A stretch of DNA of 64,000 nucleotides from Calothrix sp. FI2-JRJ7 (GCA_019359675.1 JAHHGX010000081.1:62001-126000), one strand, 5' to 3'; positions 1 to 9,526 are shown, counted from the first letter of the stretch. The notes: generated by a model not told the origin, from the letters alone. Translations and numbers: made by a program.

Positions 1-221
1 TTAAATACATACTCAGCGCGTGCAGGTGCAGGAACTAGGCGCCAGTTCTTGTAAGCATTGCGTGCTGCCATTACCGCTTCGTTGACATCTTCGTTTGTAG
101 AACGGGGAAAAGTAGCGACAATTTCATTTTTAGACGCTGGGTTAATACTTTGCAGCCTATTGTCAGTGCAATCTAACCATTTACCGTTGATGAAATTACG
201 ACAAGTGAAGGTAGCAGCCAT
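1..221 (-). CDS. aldehyde dehydrogenase family protein, N-terminal part (runs off the window)
   Basis: The minus strand reads from an ATG at 221 into a protein starting MAATFTCRNFINGKW, followed by an INPAS segment and a stretch of the form EAVMAARNAYKNW. This is the classic N-terminus of NAD(P)-dependent aldehyde dehydrogenases (FING.W, NPA, A..AF..W). A GGAG ribosome-binding site lies about ten bases upstream. Only about 73 residues are visible, so the catalytic Cys and Glu, the cofactor loop and the substrate cannot be judged. It probably oxidises an aldehyde to the acid in the cytosol. The family call is firm; the subfamily is not assignable. Confidence 0.82.
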   Translation of the reverse strand, partial: MAATFTCRNFINGKWLDCTDNRLQSINPASKNEIVATFPRSTNEDVNEAVMAARNAYKNWRLVPAPARAEYVF

Positions 222-341
222 AATTTATAACTCCAAATCGGTAGTACACTGATACAGTTGCATTTAGTTTCGCTCGAATTTTATAAATCGTCAATATATT
301 TTTCCATATGCTTCCGGTACGTGACACCAGAGAATACGTAG

Positions 342-401
342 GGTGCGTGACAGCCTGAAAAATTCAGCAAATAAACGAAAAATAAGCTGCTGTCACGCAC
401 C
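342..401. repeat. 60-bp palindromic element, GGTGCGTGAC family, copy 1
   Basis: Perfect 13-base inverted arms GGTGCGTGACAGC (342-354) and GCTGTCACGCACC (389-401) flank an AT-rich centre. Elements with the same arm core and almost the same length occur at 3125-3183 and 17552-17610, and a larger relative at 42097-42229. It lies downstream of the small secreted-protein gene and could fold as a hairpin in its transcript. Confidence 0.75.
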
Positions 402-478
402 AGTACTAATGAATGCCAGTAATTAGGATTTGGTGCTGAAAAATTATGAGGTAGCAATTTCTGTTCAGCAACGGAATC

Positions 479-784
479 TTAGTCTCGGCAACGTTGCTTG
501 CCACCGTGTTCTCCGCTAATGTTTTTACATCCCAACTTGCTTAAATAAGCGTGGCAAGATCCTGCACCTTTACCGCTTCCTAATTCTTCACCGTTTGCTC
601 CTTTGCCATAACACTTAACTGTACCTGCTGTTGGATTGGCGCTTGTACTTACTCGTGAACTGGCAGTATGTGCCGATTGATTGGTCTGCGCTAGCAATAA
701 GGAAGGAAATGCTACTACAGAAGCAAAAACTGATGCTGCTATCAAGGTGCTAAAAGAGGTAAACTTTAATGTCCGTAATTTCAT
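479..784 (-). CDS. small secreted cysteine-containing protein, function unknown
   Basis: Predicted 101-residue protein. The N-terminus is a clear signal peptide: basic MKLRTLK, then a hydrophobic core rich in Ala, Val and Ser, ending in LLLAQ. The mature part is polar, with a Ser/Thr-rich linker and a C-terminal half holding four cysteines in the contexts CYGKG, SCHAY, GCKN and RCRD, which could form two disulfides. I prefer the ATG at 784 because an AGGA motif sits nine bases upstream; an in-frame TTG three codons earlier has no room for it. I recognise no family. Probably periplasmic or secreted. Confidence 0.65.
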   Translation of the reverse strand: MKLRTLKFTSFSTLIAASVFASVVAFPSLLLAQTNQSAHTASSRVSTSANPTAGTVKCYGKGANGEELGSGKGAGSCHAYLSKLGCKNISGEHGGKQRCRD

Positions 785-890
785 TGTTTTCAATCCTGGT
801 TAAAATTAGTTATTCGTTTGAGGTTTTGAATCTCTCACTTTTACATATGTCAATCCAGGAATATTTATGCAAGTTCGCAGCTACCTTTAC

Positions 891-2696
891 TTACAATATT
901 GCCAAAACTCCTACAGGAGAACCCGAACCTGCTTGCAATAGCATTGGCGCCACGACAATTTTAAATCCACGCACAGGTAATTTATCAAGGTTTGTTAAAT
1001 TCTCTAAAACAATGCGGGGCTTTTCTAAGACCATCCGGTTAATAGTAAACGTCGTATCCAAACCACCATCAACACCATGTGTATCAATCCCTACTCCTGC
1101 TATTTGCCGCTCTCTAAGTAAAAACTTTGTTGCTTCGGTGCCAAACCCAGGAAAATGCATGTTACCATTTACGTCTTCACACATAAAAGCACTGGGGTCA
1201 TGCCATTTTGCTGACCATGCTGTATGCAATAAAACAACACAATCGTGAGGTATTTCACCGTGTAGCTCTTCCCAGTCCAAAATATCAGATACATTCAGCG
1301 TATAGTCAGGATTCTCTTGGGCTTTTGTACTGATATCAATTACAACTGCTGATGCTAATAATGATTCTGCTGGGTATTGGTCAATAGTGGTGCCGTCTTT
1401 ATAGAAACTGATTGGTGCGTTGATGTGAGTGGCGCTGTGTTCACCAATTGTTAGTTCGCGTAAAAAGTAACCGTGGGTTTTAATTTGTGCGGCAGGTGTA
1501 AATTTTACAGGTGGGTCGCCTTGCCATTGAGGAATGTTGTTACTAATAACATGGCTTAAATGAATTATATTATTGTCACTGCACAGGCAAGATGCCTGTG
1601 CTACATGTGTTTTTTGTACTACATTTGTACGTGCTACATTTGTCAATTTTTCCAGAGTAGCAGCCATGACATCGCGTGTTTGTCCAGTGACAGTACATAT
1701 TAATGCTTCTCTATAAACACGTTGTGCATTGTGGTGCTTATAATTTGCGGCGCCGCTAGAAACAGTAACAGCAGCATGAGCAATGCGTGTAGTTAATTCA
1801 ATAGCCCAAGCACGTAAATGTAACTTTTGTGCAAAACTAATATCTTTATTTACTAACGCATCACGAATAGTAGCGCGACAATCATTCAACTCATCCTGTA
1901 ACGAAACATAAGCATTGGTAATAAACGATAAATTTTTCTTGCGTGCTGCCACCTCAATAATATTCAAGCCAGCAAGCGCACATCCCGTAGCCAAAAAAGT
2001 AGATTTTAAAACATTACTCTTATCCTGCTCATGAATCCAACCAGGAGGTTTAATAAACACCACAGATTCCGAAGCCAAAAACCAATTACTGAAAACAACC
2101 TCCACAGTATTAGTAGATGGCATCGCAGCGGTGGGAGCAACCGCACTAACACTAACAAACCCATCTTCCTCAAAAGGCGCCATCCCAAACAAAGCACTCC
2201 CATCAGGTAAACTAGCAGCCACAATAAACTCGTGAAAAACACCCCAACCCGTCACCCAAGGAACCACCCCATTCAAAACATACCCACCCTCTACTTTAAA
2301 AGCGGTAATAAGCGGTGTACCTTCACGTCGTAACTGTGAAAAACCCACACCTAATAAAACCTCACCCTTACTCACACGCGGTAAATACTTCGACTGCAAC
2401 TCACCATTACTGCTGTTTACCAACATACCGACAGCACTTTGGTGTTGAGTTTGTAAAAAAGCTAAGGCGCCACTATAACGAGCAACAAGTTCTTGAAATA
2501 TACCATACTCAACTTCTTCTACTTCCTTTCCACCCCAAGCACGAGGTAAACGCAGCGCAAGTAAATCTAAATTTCCTAACCCTCGTAAAGCGCTAAAAAG
2601 TTCATTACTGTCACTATCGATAGCATTAGCATTCTTTTGTACTTCTGTAAGTAAAAACGATTTAATGGTATCAATTTGATTCAAGTCGTTGTTCAT
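891..2696 (-). CDS. acyl-CoA dehydrogenase-like domain fused to a cyclase (kynurenine formamidase-like) domain
   Basis: About 601 residues from the ATG at 2696 (MNNDLNQIDTIK); the frame stays open 38 codons further upstream, but that part is unlike the family. Residues 1-360 resemble acyl-CoA dehydrogenases: an RLPRAWGG segment, a central beta domain with VLNGVVPWVTG, and helices near the C-terminus. Residues about 378-601 resemble the cyclase/formamidase family (PF04199), with HSATHINAP in place of the usual HxGTHxDxP metal-binding motif (Asp to Asn, and the following His missing) and a later GIDTHGVD. The junction (HVAQASCLCS) is encoded by a dispersed hairpin repeat at 1581-1601. This may be two formerly adjacent genes joined in frame. 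Substrate unknown; the changed metal motif may reduce cyclase activity. Confidence 0.7.
   Translation of the reverse strand: MNNDLNQIDTIKSFLLTEVQKNANAIDSDSNELFSALRGLGNLDLLALRLPRAWGGKEVEEVEYGIFQELVARYSGALAFLQTQHQSAVGMLVNSSNGELQSKYLPRVSKGEVLLGVGFSQLRREGTPLITAFKVEGGYVLNGVVPWVTGWGVFHEFIVAASLPDGSALFGMAPFEEDGFVSVSAVAPTAAMPSTNTVEVVFSNWFLASESVVFIKPPGWIHEQDKSNVLKSTFLATGCALAGLNIIEVAARKKNLSFITNAYVSLQDELNDCRATIRDALVNKDISFAQKLHLRAWAIELTTRIAHAAVTVSSGAANYKHHNAQRVYREALICTVTGQTRDVMAATLEKLTNVARTNVVQKTHVAQASCLCSDNNIIHLSHVISNNIPQWQGDPPVKFTPAAQIKTHGYFLRELTIGEHSATHINAPISFYKDGTTIDQYPAESLLASAVVIDISTKAQENPDYTLNVSDILDWEELHGEIPHDCVVLLHTAWSAKWHDPSAFMCEDVNGNMHFPGFGTEATKFLLRERQIAGVGIDTHGVDGGLDTTFTINRMVLEKPRIVLENLTNLDKLPVRGFKIVVAPMLLQAGSGSPVGVLAIL
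1581..1601. repeat. REP-like hairpin (ACAGGCA...TGCCTGT family) inside a coding region
   Basis: Nine-base arms GCACAGGCA and TGCCTGTGC around AGA. The same hairpin occurs between genes at 45476-45496 and 63038-63058, with a degenerate copy at 6371-6404. Here it is read through in frame and encodes part of VAQASCLCS between the two domains of the fused gene. Confidence 0.8.
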
Positions 2697-3124
2697 AACT
2701 ACAAGGCGCCGTATTTTGGGGAAAACAAAAATATAAAACAAACCCTTGCGTTTTTGCCTCTTCCCCAAAAAATAATCCCCAGCACACCCCCGTAAATACC
2801 GGGAGCGCACAGGGGTTCAAATGTTGCAGCAAAAAGTGAATTAGTAATAAGTTAACAGGTTTTAATTTAAAATCTAAGTAAATTTAGATTAAGATTTGGT
2901 AAAACAGGCTAAGTAGGGATACACAGTTACTGACCAGAACTGAGTAATGTATCCATAAAGCTACTGACTTAGGTTGATTTTGCGCTTCTACCCAGAAAAT
3001 TAATTGCTGTAGACGTAAGCTTTTCAGTATTAATTTTTTTATCTAGATTGAAAATATTACGTTTTAAACGAAGAGTATGGGGAGAGGGTACACACCCCCC
3101 ATTTCTAGAGCGCGTCGTAAGTAA

Positions 3125-3183
3125 GGTGCGTGACGCTACTAGTTCATTTGTTTTAGTTTGCGATTGTTATGGCGTCACGCACC
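3125..3183. repeat. 59-bp palindromic element, GGTGCGTGAC family, copy 2
   Basis: Arms GGTGCGTGACGC (3125-3136) and GCGTCACGCACC (3172-3183) are perfect inverted repeats. It ends eight bases from the stop codon of the gene at 3191-3802, so it may act as that gene's 3' hairpin. The rest of the 2697-3190 stretch is AT-rich with no gene seen. Confidence 0.78.
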
Positions 3184-3190
3184 CTACATT

Positions 3191-3802
3191 TTACGGTTCA
3201 AAGCGACATCGTAGAGAGTCAAAGACTTTTTCGATTTTTGGAAGCGCGTTTTCGCCGTTAGTAATGATACTGACGTTTCTTTCTATGCCGTTTTCAGTGA
3301 TTTTGACTAGATAGCGAATTGCGGGGACGGGTGTAGCTTGTTCGTCAAATATTTGTTTCCCGTTTTGAACTGAGACAGGAATGGTTTTACCACATAGCTC
3401 TTTGTTCTCGGTTTTTGAGTCAGTCGGAATAAAGTCACCCTGAAAAATTTCTTGGAGTGTATCGTCTAAATTAACTGTGTCGTCCTCTGGTGTTTGTTCT
3501 ATTGGTACTTTGCTAACAAAGAGTGTCACATCTGGTGGACTTGTTTTACTTGTGATGATAGCAATATTTTTGGCGCCGAAGTTTAAACCAGCGACTCCTT
3601 TGGCGCCACCAGGTATCTGATAATCGAATAAACTCTGAGCAATTGCTTCTGCTCGTGCTGGAGTTAGTACATTAGTTAGCGTTTTTGTTGCAACTCCAAC
3701 CAAAGCAGTACCAACCAACCCAAATGCTCCCAGCAGAATTAAAAGTAATTCCCATACTCGTACTGGATAATCAGGTGTGACATTTGTTGATTCTTCTTTC
3801 AT
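3191..3802 (-). CDS. membrane-anchored protein of unknown function
   Basis: 203 residues: a short cytoplasmic N-terminus, one hydrophobic segment at about residues 17-40 (VWELLLILLGAFGLVGTALV), then a soluble domain of about 160 residues presumably outside the membrane. Two cysteines (ELCGK and LRCRF) could pair. I recognise no catalytic motif. It starts 17 bases after the P-type ATPase stop codon on the same strand, so the two are probably co-transcribed and it may be an accessory or unrelated passenger. The 3' end abuts a palindromic repeat. Confidence 0.6.
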   Translation of the reverse strand: MKEESTNVTPDYPVRVWELLLILLGAFGLVGTALVGVATKTLTNVLTPARAEAIAQSLFDYQIPGGAKGVAGLNFGAKNIAIITSKTSPPDVTLFVSKVPIEQTPEDDTVNLDDTLQEIFQGDFIPTDSKTENKELCGKTIPVSVQNGKQIFDEQATPVPAIRYLVKITENGIERNVSIITNGENALPKIEKVFDSLRCRFEP

Positions 3803-3819
3803 ATATAACCCTGCAACAC

Positions 3820-6270
3820 CTAACTTAAATCGACTCCTAAAAAACGGTTAAAGAATTTAGAACGCCATACTGCTCTTAGTATAAAACACCACTCAAATGC
3901 TACTAAGACCAAAAATAGACAATCTTGCCAGCTTAATACTGCTAGTTCAAAAAAGCGCCGTAATGGTGGCAGCGTTAGAACTACCATATATACTACAAAT
4001 AATATTGATGCAGCAATAGTGTAACGCCAGTCATTACTCAAAGGTTCTGCGGCAACCCAAACTCTCGTTGGAGGTTTGAGGAAGGGAAGTAAAAATAAAT
4101 GGCACAAAACGAGAATACTTACCAAAGCTGTACGGGGAAGTGTGTAGTCAACGTCGTTAATGTTTTGACCCGGTGGTAAATCTAAAACGGCTCTAACAAG
4201 ATAGAGTAAGAAAACCAACAGTGCAACTAATGTCATCGTCAATGTGGCAGGAATTGTAAAATGCATCAACGAGCGAACCATACTGCTATGCTTTGTTGTT
4301 TCTCCTGGTTTTGCCCAAATTGGAAATACTGCTGTTGGTAATCCAACTCCAAACATTGCTAACAGTGCGCTATGTTTGTTTACTAGTGGGAAGCTATTGG
4401 CTACCATACCTGTTGACAAAATTAGCAGTGCGACACAAAATACCCTAACTATAAATAGTGCTAGTGAGTCACGAATACCGTTACGAATTCTTTGACCTTC
4501 TAAAAAGGCAAATGGTAATGCTGCAAAAGAGTCTTTAAGTAAAATAATATCGGCAACGCTGCGAGTTGCTTTAGAACCACTCTCCATTGATATAGCTAAA
4601 GATGCTTGTTTGAGAGATAAAACGTCATTAACTCCGTCACCAATCATTGCCACATAATTACCTTGTAAACGCAGTGTTTGTACAAGTTTGGCTTTTTGTT
4701 CGGGGGTAATACGACCAAAAACAGTAGAAGTTTTTGCTGCTGCTGCAAATTGAGAGTCATCCATTATTGCTAACTCTAAACCTGATACGACGCTAATATC
4801 GTCACGTAACCCTGCTTGTTTAACGAGTGCTGCTACTGTGTCTGGGTTGTCTCCCGAAATAATTTTGAGGTCAATACCTGCTTTGTTGAATGAATGTAGT
4901 GTCTCACTTGCTTGCGGACGGAGTTTATCGCTAAAGACGATAACACCTAGAGGTGTGAGTGTACTTGGCAAAGCTATTTTTTCTGGTTCAGAGCTAATTA
5001 CATCCAAATTTTCTGTATAAGCGAACAAAAGTACTCGCAAACCTCGTTCAAAGTTTTCTTGGATGTAATTATTTATTGATTCGGGTAATGATATTGATGG
5101 AGCTAATATTTCCGGCGCCCCTAAAATAAAAGTACCATGTGGTTCATCATCGAAAGCGATTGCACTCCACTTACGCGCGCTAGAAAAAGGTATTTCTGAT
5201 AAAGTAGAACGTTGTTTACCGCTACAAGATGACTCAATTGCCTCACTAGTACGATTAGGCGCCGTTGTATTAGTTACATAGTCTCCTAACCTTTGTCGCA
5301 GTTCGGTTTCACTAATACCAATCGCCATAAGATGCTGTAGCTCTATTTGATTGCTTGTTAATGTTCCTGTTTTATCTAAACAAAGTATATTTACGTGGCT
5401 AAGTGATTCTACGGCATTAGCTTGTTGAATTAATACATCTTGACCCAACATTCTGACGGCTGCTGCACCATAAGCTAAAGTAATCGCGATTAGTAGTCCA
5501 CTTGGAACCAAGCCAGCAACAACAGCAGCATGTTGAACAATATCAGCTAAAGAATAAGAGCGACTGGTAAAGCTAATGCCAACTAAAATCCATAAATAGC
5601 AAGCAAGTAATAATAATATGCGAATAATTAAATTAATTTCTTGCTGTAGCGGTGTATTAACGTGACGAAATGCGCGCGCTCCCGTCATTAGTTTATATGC
5701 TACCGTTTCGGCGCCAACTTTTACAGCTTCAAAACAAGCAGCGCCGTTCACACAAAAAGTACCAGAGTAAACACTATCTTGGGCGACTTTGGATATTAAA
5801 TCAGATTCACCCGTTAATAAAGACTCATCAACATCAATGCGACCATCACCAACAACAACCCCATCAACTAAAATTTGGTCGCCAGCAGCAAGGACTATAA
5901 TATCACCCTGAACAATTTGTGTAGGGTCAATGTCACGTTTATTACCTTCTCGAATTACAGTAGTGTGAGGACGGTTAAGCAAAGCGATTTCGTCAAGCTT
6001 GCGCTTCGCCCATATTTCTTGGCAAACAGCGATAATAACACCGCTAGAGATAATAACTACAACCAGAAAAGCATCGCTATAACGGCGTAGTAGAATCATT
6101 ACAGCGCTAATCGCAAAGAAAACGATATTAATAAAATTGAATATATTCTCGTTTATAATTTGGCGGTACGAACGGCTCGTTTGCAGAAACACATTGTTGC
6201 CAAGACCTTCTGCACGCCGCTTTATCGCTTCTTCCTCCGTTAGACCTTGCGGTTGTAAGTAGTTATCCAT
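3820..6270 (-). CDS. cation-transporting P-type ATPase (HAD-IC)
   Basis: 816 residues with the full P-type ATPase layout: membrane helices near 40-60 and 66-85, actuator domain with TGES at 153-156, helices near 215-265, phosphorylation motif DKTGTLT at 299-305, a nucleotide-binding domain, GDGVND near residue 527, then six C-terminal helices. It pumps a cation across the plasma membrane using ATP. The helix before the DKTGT loop carries VPSGLL (255-260) rather than the PEGL of typical Ca/Na/K pumps, and there is no CPC heavy-metal motif, so it is not a copper or zinc pump. It may belong with the CtpE-like group; the ion is not assignable. The start ATG (MDNYLQPQGLTEEEA) fits the family. Confidence 0.85.
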   Translation of the reverse strand: MDNYLQPQGLTEEEAIKRRAEGLGNNVFLQTSRSYRQIINENIFNFINIVFFAISAVMILLRRYSDAFLVVVIISSGVIIAVCQEIWAKRKLDEIALLNRPHTTVIREGNKRDIDPTQIVQGDIIVLAAGDQILVDGVVVGDGRIDVDESLLTGESDLISKVAQDSVYSGTFCVNGAACFEAVKVGAETVAYKLMTGARAFRHVNTPLQQEINLIIRILLLLACYLWILVGISFTSRSYSLADIVQHAAVVAGLVPSGLLIAITLAYGAAAVRMLGQDVLIQQANAVESLSHVNILCLDKTGTLTSNQIELQHLMAIGISETELRQRLGDYVTNTTAPNRTSEAIESSCSGKQRSTLSEIPFSSARKWSAIAFDDEPHGTFILGAPEILAPSISLPESINNYIQENFERGLRVLLFAYTENLDVISSEPEKIALPSTLTPLGVIVFSDKLRPQASETLHSFNKAGIDLKIISGDNPDTVAALVKQAGLRDDISVVSGLELAIMDDSQFAAAAKTSTVFGRITPEQKAKLVQTLRLQGNYVAMIGDGVNDVLSLKQASLAISMESGSKATRSVADIILLKDSFAALPFAFLEGQRIRNGIRDSLALFIVRVFCVALLILSTGMVANSFPLVNKHSALLAMFGVGLPTAVFPIWAKPGETTKHSSMVRSLMHFTIPATLTMTLVALLVFLLYLVRAVLDLPPGQNINDVDYTLPRTALVSILVLCHLFLLPFLKPPTRVWVAAEPLSNDWRYTIAASILFVVYMVVLTLPPLRRFFELAVLSWQDCLFLVLVAFEWCFILRAVWRSKFFNRFLGVDLS

Positions 6271-6370
6271 TAAATAAGGCAGTGGTTAATCAAAGTGCTA
6301 GCTGTTCTAATATAAACACTACAACAGCACATAAGTTAACACGATTTTTATTCCACCTGCCATAACATCC

Positions 6371-6404
6371 CCCTCTTGTAGCACAGGCATACGAACTGTG
6401 CAGT
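6371..6404. repeat. degenerate REP-like element (CTTGTAGCACAGGCA family)
   Basis: The flanks CTTGTAGCACAGGCAT and CTGTGCAGTCAC match the element at 63032-63065, but the second hairpin arm is damaged (ACGAACTGTGC instead of CCTGCCTGTGC). It sits between the ATPase gene and the truncated MFS gene. Confidence 0.6.
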
Positions 6405-6430
6405 CACATAGTTAGAAAAAACACACACAA

Positions 6431-6814
6431 CTAATTAGCTTCGGAAAGACTTACAAAGGCGCCCGAAGCTGGATAAAATAGTACAAATGCTGCTAGTAAT
6501 AGTGGAAAGTTCTGGCTAAAGGAAACCAGCAGCAAAGAAATACCAAAAGCTACACCTCCACCCAAGATAAGCTGGCGCCTAAAACCAATATCCCCCAGTA
6601 TTCCCAGAATTGGTTCTATCAAGCTACTGATAGTATTCGGTATTGTAAGTAACATTCCAACTTGTAGATAAGAAAGATGCAAGTCATTACGAATTAACGG
6701 CCACGCGGCGCCACGTACTCCATCAACAAGTTCATCTAATAATTCAATAACTAGGAAGATGAAGGTTAATAAAATTACATTCCTAGTAGTTTTGTTTTTA
6801 CCATTAAGTGGCAT
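6431..6814 (-). pseudogene. truncated MFS transporter (N-terminal third only)
   Basis: The reading frame gives 127 residues: a basic N-terminus and about four hydrophobic helices, with the MFS loop 2-3 signature in the form LGDIGFRR. It ends abruptly at SLSEAN followed by TAG. MFS permeases normally have about 400 residues and 12 helices, and no continuation of the frame was found downstream. The start ATG and helix pattern are intact, so this is a 3'-truncated remnant, not a frameshift. It cannot transport as it stands. It lies at the edge of a stretch rich in remnants. Confidence 0.7.
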
Positions 6815-7197
6815 GAAAGTATTCTCCCGTCCTCAAAATTTGATACCAACGCAAAATCGTGACAACGTTGGAGAGGAGGGGGAATCCACGAGCAAAATTT
6901 TCGCCCTAAAAGTAAGACGAATCGTTTGCTGAATAATTTTCTAGCAGCTTACCAGGGTGGAAACATCATATAGGGCTAGTAATCTTGTGTGTTAATACTG
7001 TAGCATAGTTAACTACAAAATTTTATTTCTCTAAAAGTAATCCAAGATTTTTATCAATTACACGAAAAATCAGTTTTTTTAGCCTGCTCCCGGCAGGCTT
7101 TGTTCGTATAGTCTCACGCTTCGAGGGTGTAAATGAGTGTAAAATCACACGTATTATAATTAAAATTTGGTACGCCAAAGCTCATGATTTTGATTAA
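6815..7197. other. gene-free stretch
   Basis: No coding sequence supported. A GC-rich hairpin AGCCTGC-TCCCG-GCAGGCT (about 7081-7099) lies downstream of the 172-residue gene, but on that gene's strand it is followed by A residues, so it is a poor intrinsic terminator for it. Confidence 0.4.
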
Positions 7198-7716
7198 TTA
7201 CAGCGTAGTTTTATCTACAAATAGACCTGGTATTTCTCTAAGGTCGTGACCCCCAAGTGTTAATGGTTGATTCAATACATCCATAGAGTTGACTATTACA
7301 ATCTCGGATGCATTACTAGATTTAAGGGCATTTATTGCATTTTCAGGAATATTATCTAAGAAAATAATTATTTTTATAAATCCTTTATGTTGAATTGCAA
7401 TATCAAACATTGTTTCAAGTTCTAGCCCATAGTCCCACAATTCATTTAAAGTGGGTATTCCATCTGATCTTATTAGCTCAGAGTTTGAAACATATTCATC
7501 CCATACTGGCTCACAAGCTTCATTTCCTTTTGTTGTAATTGGATAGTCTGGAAAAACTCCCCAAAATGGTTCTCCTCTATTTACACGCCAACTAATTGCA
7601 GGTAATAAATTACTTTTGACATAATTATCGTATCCAGCAAACTCTGCCTCGTTTCTTAACCATTTAACAAGTAGCTCCTGAGCATATTTTTGAGCGTGAG
7701 TTTTAGGTTTTAGCAT
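7198..7716 (-). CDS. protein of unknown function, possibly nuclease-like
   Basis: 172 residues with a helical N-terminus (HAQKYAQELLVKWL) and a beta-rich centre. The segment ELETMFDIAIQHKGFIKIII has the look of the core strand of PD-(D/E)xK-type nuclease-like proteins (D..I..KG..), but the expected ExK is not clear (IIIFLDN), so the assignment is speculative. A GAGGA ribosome-binding site precedes the ATG. The gene starts 16 bases after the stop of the helicase fragment at 7733, suggesting a former helicase - small protein operon whose helicase partner has been destroyed here. Confidence 0.55.
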   Translation of the reverse strand: MLKPKTHAQKYAQELLVKWLRNEAEFAGYDNYVKSNLLPAISWRVNRGEPFWGVFPDYPITTKGNEACEPVWDEYVSNSELIRSDGIPTLNELWDYGLELETMFDIAIQHKGFIKIIIFLDNIPENAINALKSSNASEIVIVNSMDVLNQPLTLGGHDLREIPGLFVDKTTL

Positions 7717-7732
7717 TTATTGTTCCTCGTTA

Positions 7733-8697
7733 TTATAATTTAACTTCATTCAAATCTAGATAATCATATACAAATGCTTTTCTCAGCAAAGGGTAAGGTA
7801 TGTACTCATCATACTTCTGAAGTTGCGGCGCCTCAGCTTCACTTACCAGGTGTTCGGGTATTATACGCTGTGTACACAACGAAGTTATCTCTGGGCCCAG
7901 ATTCTCTACTTTAGATGACGGTAATCTAACTCTAATATAGTATGGACACGAACCACCAATACTTTTTATTTCTAACGATTCACGGCAAAAAGTATTTAGC
8001 ATTCTTTCTAAAGTTTTAAATCCTGCTGTTCCTAACCAAGGAAATATTACACATTTGCCTTTCGGTAGTCGCACAATATAGTTCTCATCCAAACCTAAGC
8101 TTTGTACTAGTTCGCGTACTTGTTTTAATCGCTTTAAAGCATTTGGTTGTAAATAGCTATATTCAGTATCTTCGCATAATACGCGACGCATACGTTGTAG
8201 AACTTTAGTATGTACTCTGCCACTACCACCACGCCAAAATACACTACCTTGTCCTTCAGTGGGTTTAACAGATACCGACTTTTTACGAAAGTCTACATCT
8301 AAGACTTGCCATGTTCTTCCTGCTAAACCAAATTCACTACCAACAGTTGGTATTATAGCTATACTACCAATATTAGTTACATCGTCTTTAACGGCAAATT
8401 CGAGATTTTCAGGGAAAACAGCATAAAACTGGAATCTATTAACGATTTTCTCGCCGTTCATGCCTAACATTAATCGACCTTTGTCTGTTTTCTGGATATG
8501 GTGAATACCTACTAGGTAGTTTAGTAATAATCGATAATCGTCTTAAGATATATATTGAAAAGTTGATAAAGCTAAGATTCGTTTTGCCAAATTAGCTGGT
8601 GATATTTGACAATTAGCTGCAATAATACTCATTGTTTGGTGATATAACAACGAGAACGGGTATTTTACTGGTTTAAATGGTTCTACCAAACGTTCAG
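7733..8697 (-). pseudogene. C-terminal fragment of a DEAD/DEAH helicase, near-copy of 10112-12289
   Basis: The segment aligns without gaps, at a constant offset of 2397 bases, to 10130-11094 inside the intact helicase gene, with about 95-97 percent identity by eye. Upstream of the still-open 245-codon part the copy has a CAA to TAA nonsense change (about 8543-8545, YISQDD in the intact copy), and homology ends abruptly near 8697. The helicase motor domains are missing, so it cannot act as a helicase. Its last residues (NEVKL) differ from the intact copy, and the nuclease-like gene follows directly. Confidence 0.85.
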
Positions 8698-8746
8698 GGC
8701 AAACGCATCTGTAAGTCACTTAGCTGAGAACCACTGTAATTACGAC

Positions 8747-9010
8747 ATGTATAATCTAACTTCATTTAAAACATTGAATACTAAGCAGCAGCAAGAAGAA
8801 TTGATTATATTACAGCAAACCTCGTTATCTGAATCTGATTCTATTATTTCTTCTTTTGGAGAAGTTGGAGAAAATCTCGGTTGGAATGGCTGGTGCCGTT
8901 CTGGATATCGCGATACAAGTGGAATGTTACATAAAGGAATAAATCCGCTTAGAGCTTTTGTTTCCGATTTAACGCGCGAATATCAATATCAACAACAGAC
9001 TATGGTATAA
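8747..9010 (+). CDS. short open frame of unknown function, doubtful
   Basis: 87 codons from ATG to TAA, polar and rich in Gln, Ser and Glu, with a segment WNGWCRSGYRDTSG. I recognise no family, and there is no strong ribosome-binding site. It lies between two gene fragments in a decaying region, so it may be a piece of a lost gene or a chance frame. Confidence 0.3.
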   Translation: MYNLTSFKTLNTKQQQEELIILQQTSLSESDSIISSFGEVGENLGWNGWCRSGYRDTSGMLHKGINPLRAFVSDLTREYQYQQQTMV

Positions 9011-9028
9011 GTAATTCGGTTATAGGTT

Positions 9029-9526
9029 TTAGAGCCGTTTTCCAGTAATCATCATCCGCACCCCGCCCGCAGGAGCAAGGGTAAACCCACGACGTTGTAA
9101 TTTAACGGGTTTATCCTCTGCTAAAACAAGTTGATACTTGGATAAAACCGTTGCTAGGACTAATTTCATTTCCAACTGAGCTAAGGCATGTCCTAAACAC
9201 CGCCGACTTCCACCACCAAAAGGCAAGTATTCTCCAGCAGAATACTGGCGCCCCATAAAACGTTCTGGTTTAAACTGTTTCGCATTGGGATACAAATCTT
9301 CCTGGTAATGTACAAGGTAAATACTTGGCGTAGTTTCTGCATCAAACTCATATCCGGCAATCTTTATGGATGATTTGCTGATGCATGGGAACAGTATTGG
9401 AATGACTGGGGTCTGAAATTGTATAAGTTGAAGTAAGTCATACCAATTAGGTATTGAGGCACTGACGCAGCCGAAATTTAAATCAAACTTTCCAAAAGTA
9501 AAATTATGTTTAACTTCAACAAACAA
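9029..9526 (-). pseudogene. cytochrome P450, C-terminal fragment
   Basis: The frame contains the P450 heme-binding signature [15 protein letters not shown], preceded by PERF (in [11 protein letters not shown]), and continues to a normal-looking C-terminus. Homology to P450s starts only around [15 protein letters not shown]; the first 35 or so residues are unlike the family. The oxygen-binding I helix, the ExxR motif and the N-terminal two thirds are gone (a full P450 has about 450 residues). It is a 5'-truncated remnant, probably of a cyanobacterial CYP110-like monooxygenase. Confidence 0.8.

Noticed and set aside
58-252. Plus-strand frame opposite the aldehyde dehydrogenase start
   Set aside because: The other strand encodes a clear aldehyde dehydrogenase N-terminus with a ribosome-binding site; this frame is its shadow.
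769-1248. 159-codon frame opposite the fused dehydrogenase-cyclase gene
   Set aside because: It overlaps the well-supported cyclase domain and has no recognisable protein features.
7081-7099. GC-rich hairpin as terminator of the 172-residue gene
   Set aside because: On that gene's strand it is followed by A residues, not T; on the other strand there is no gene to terminate.
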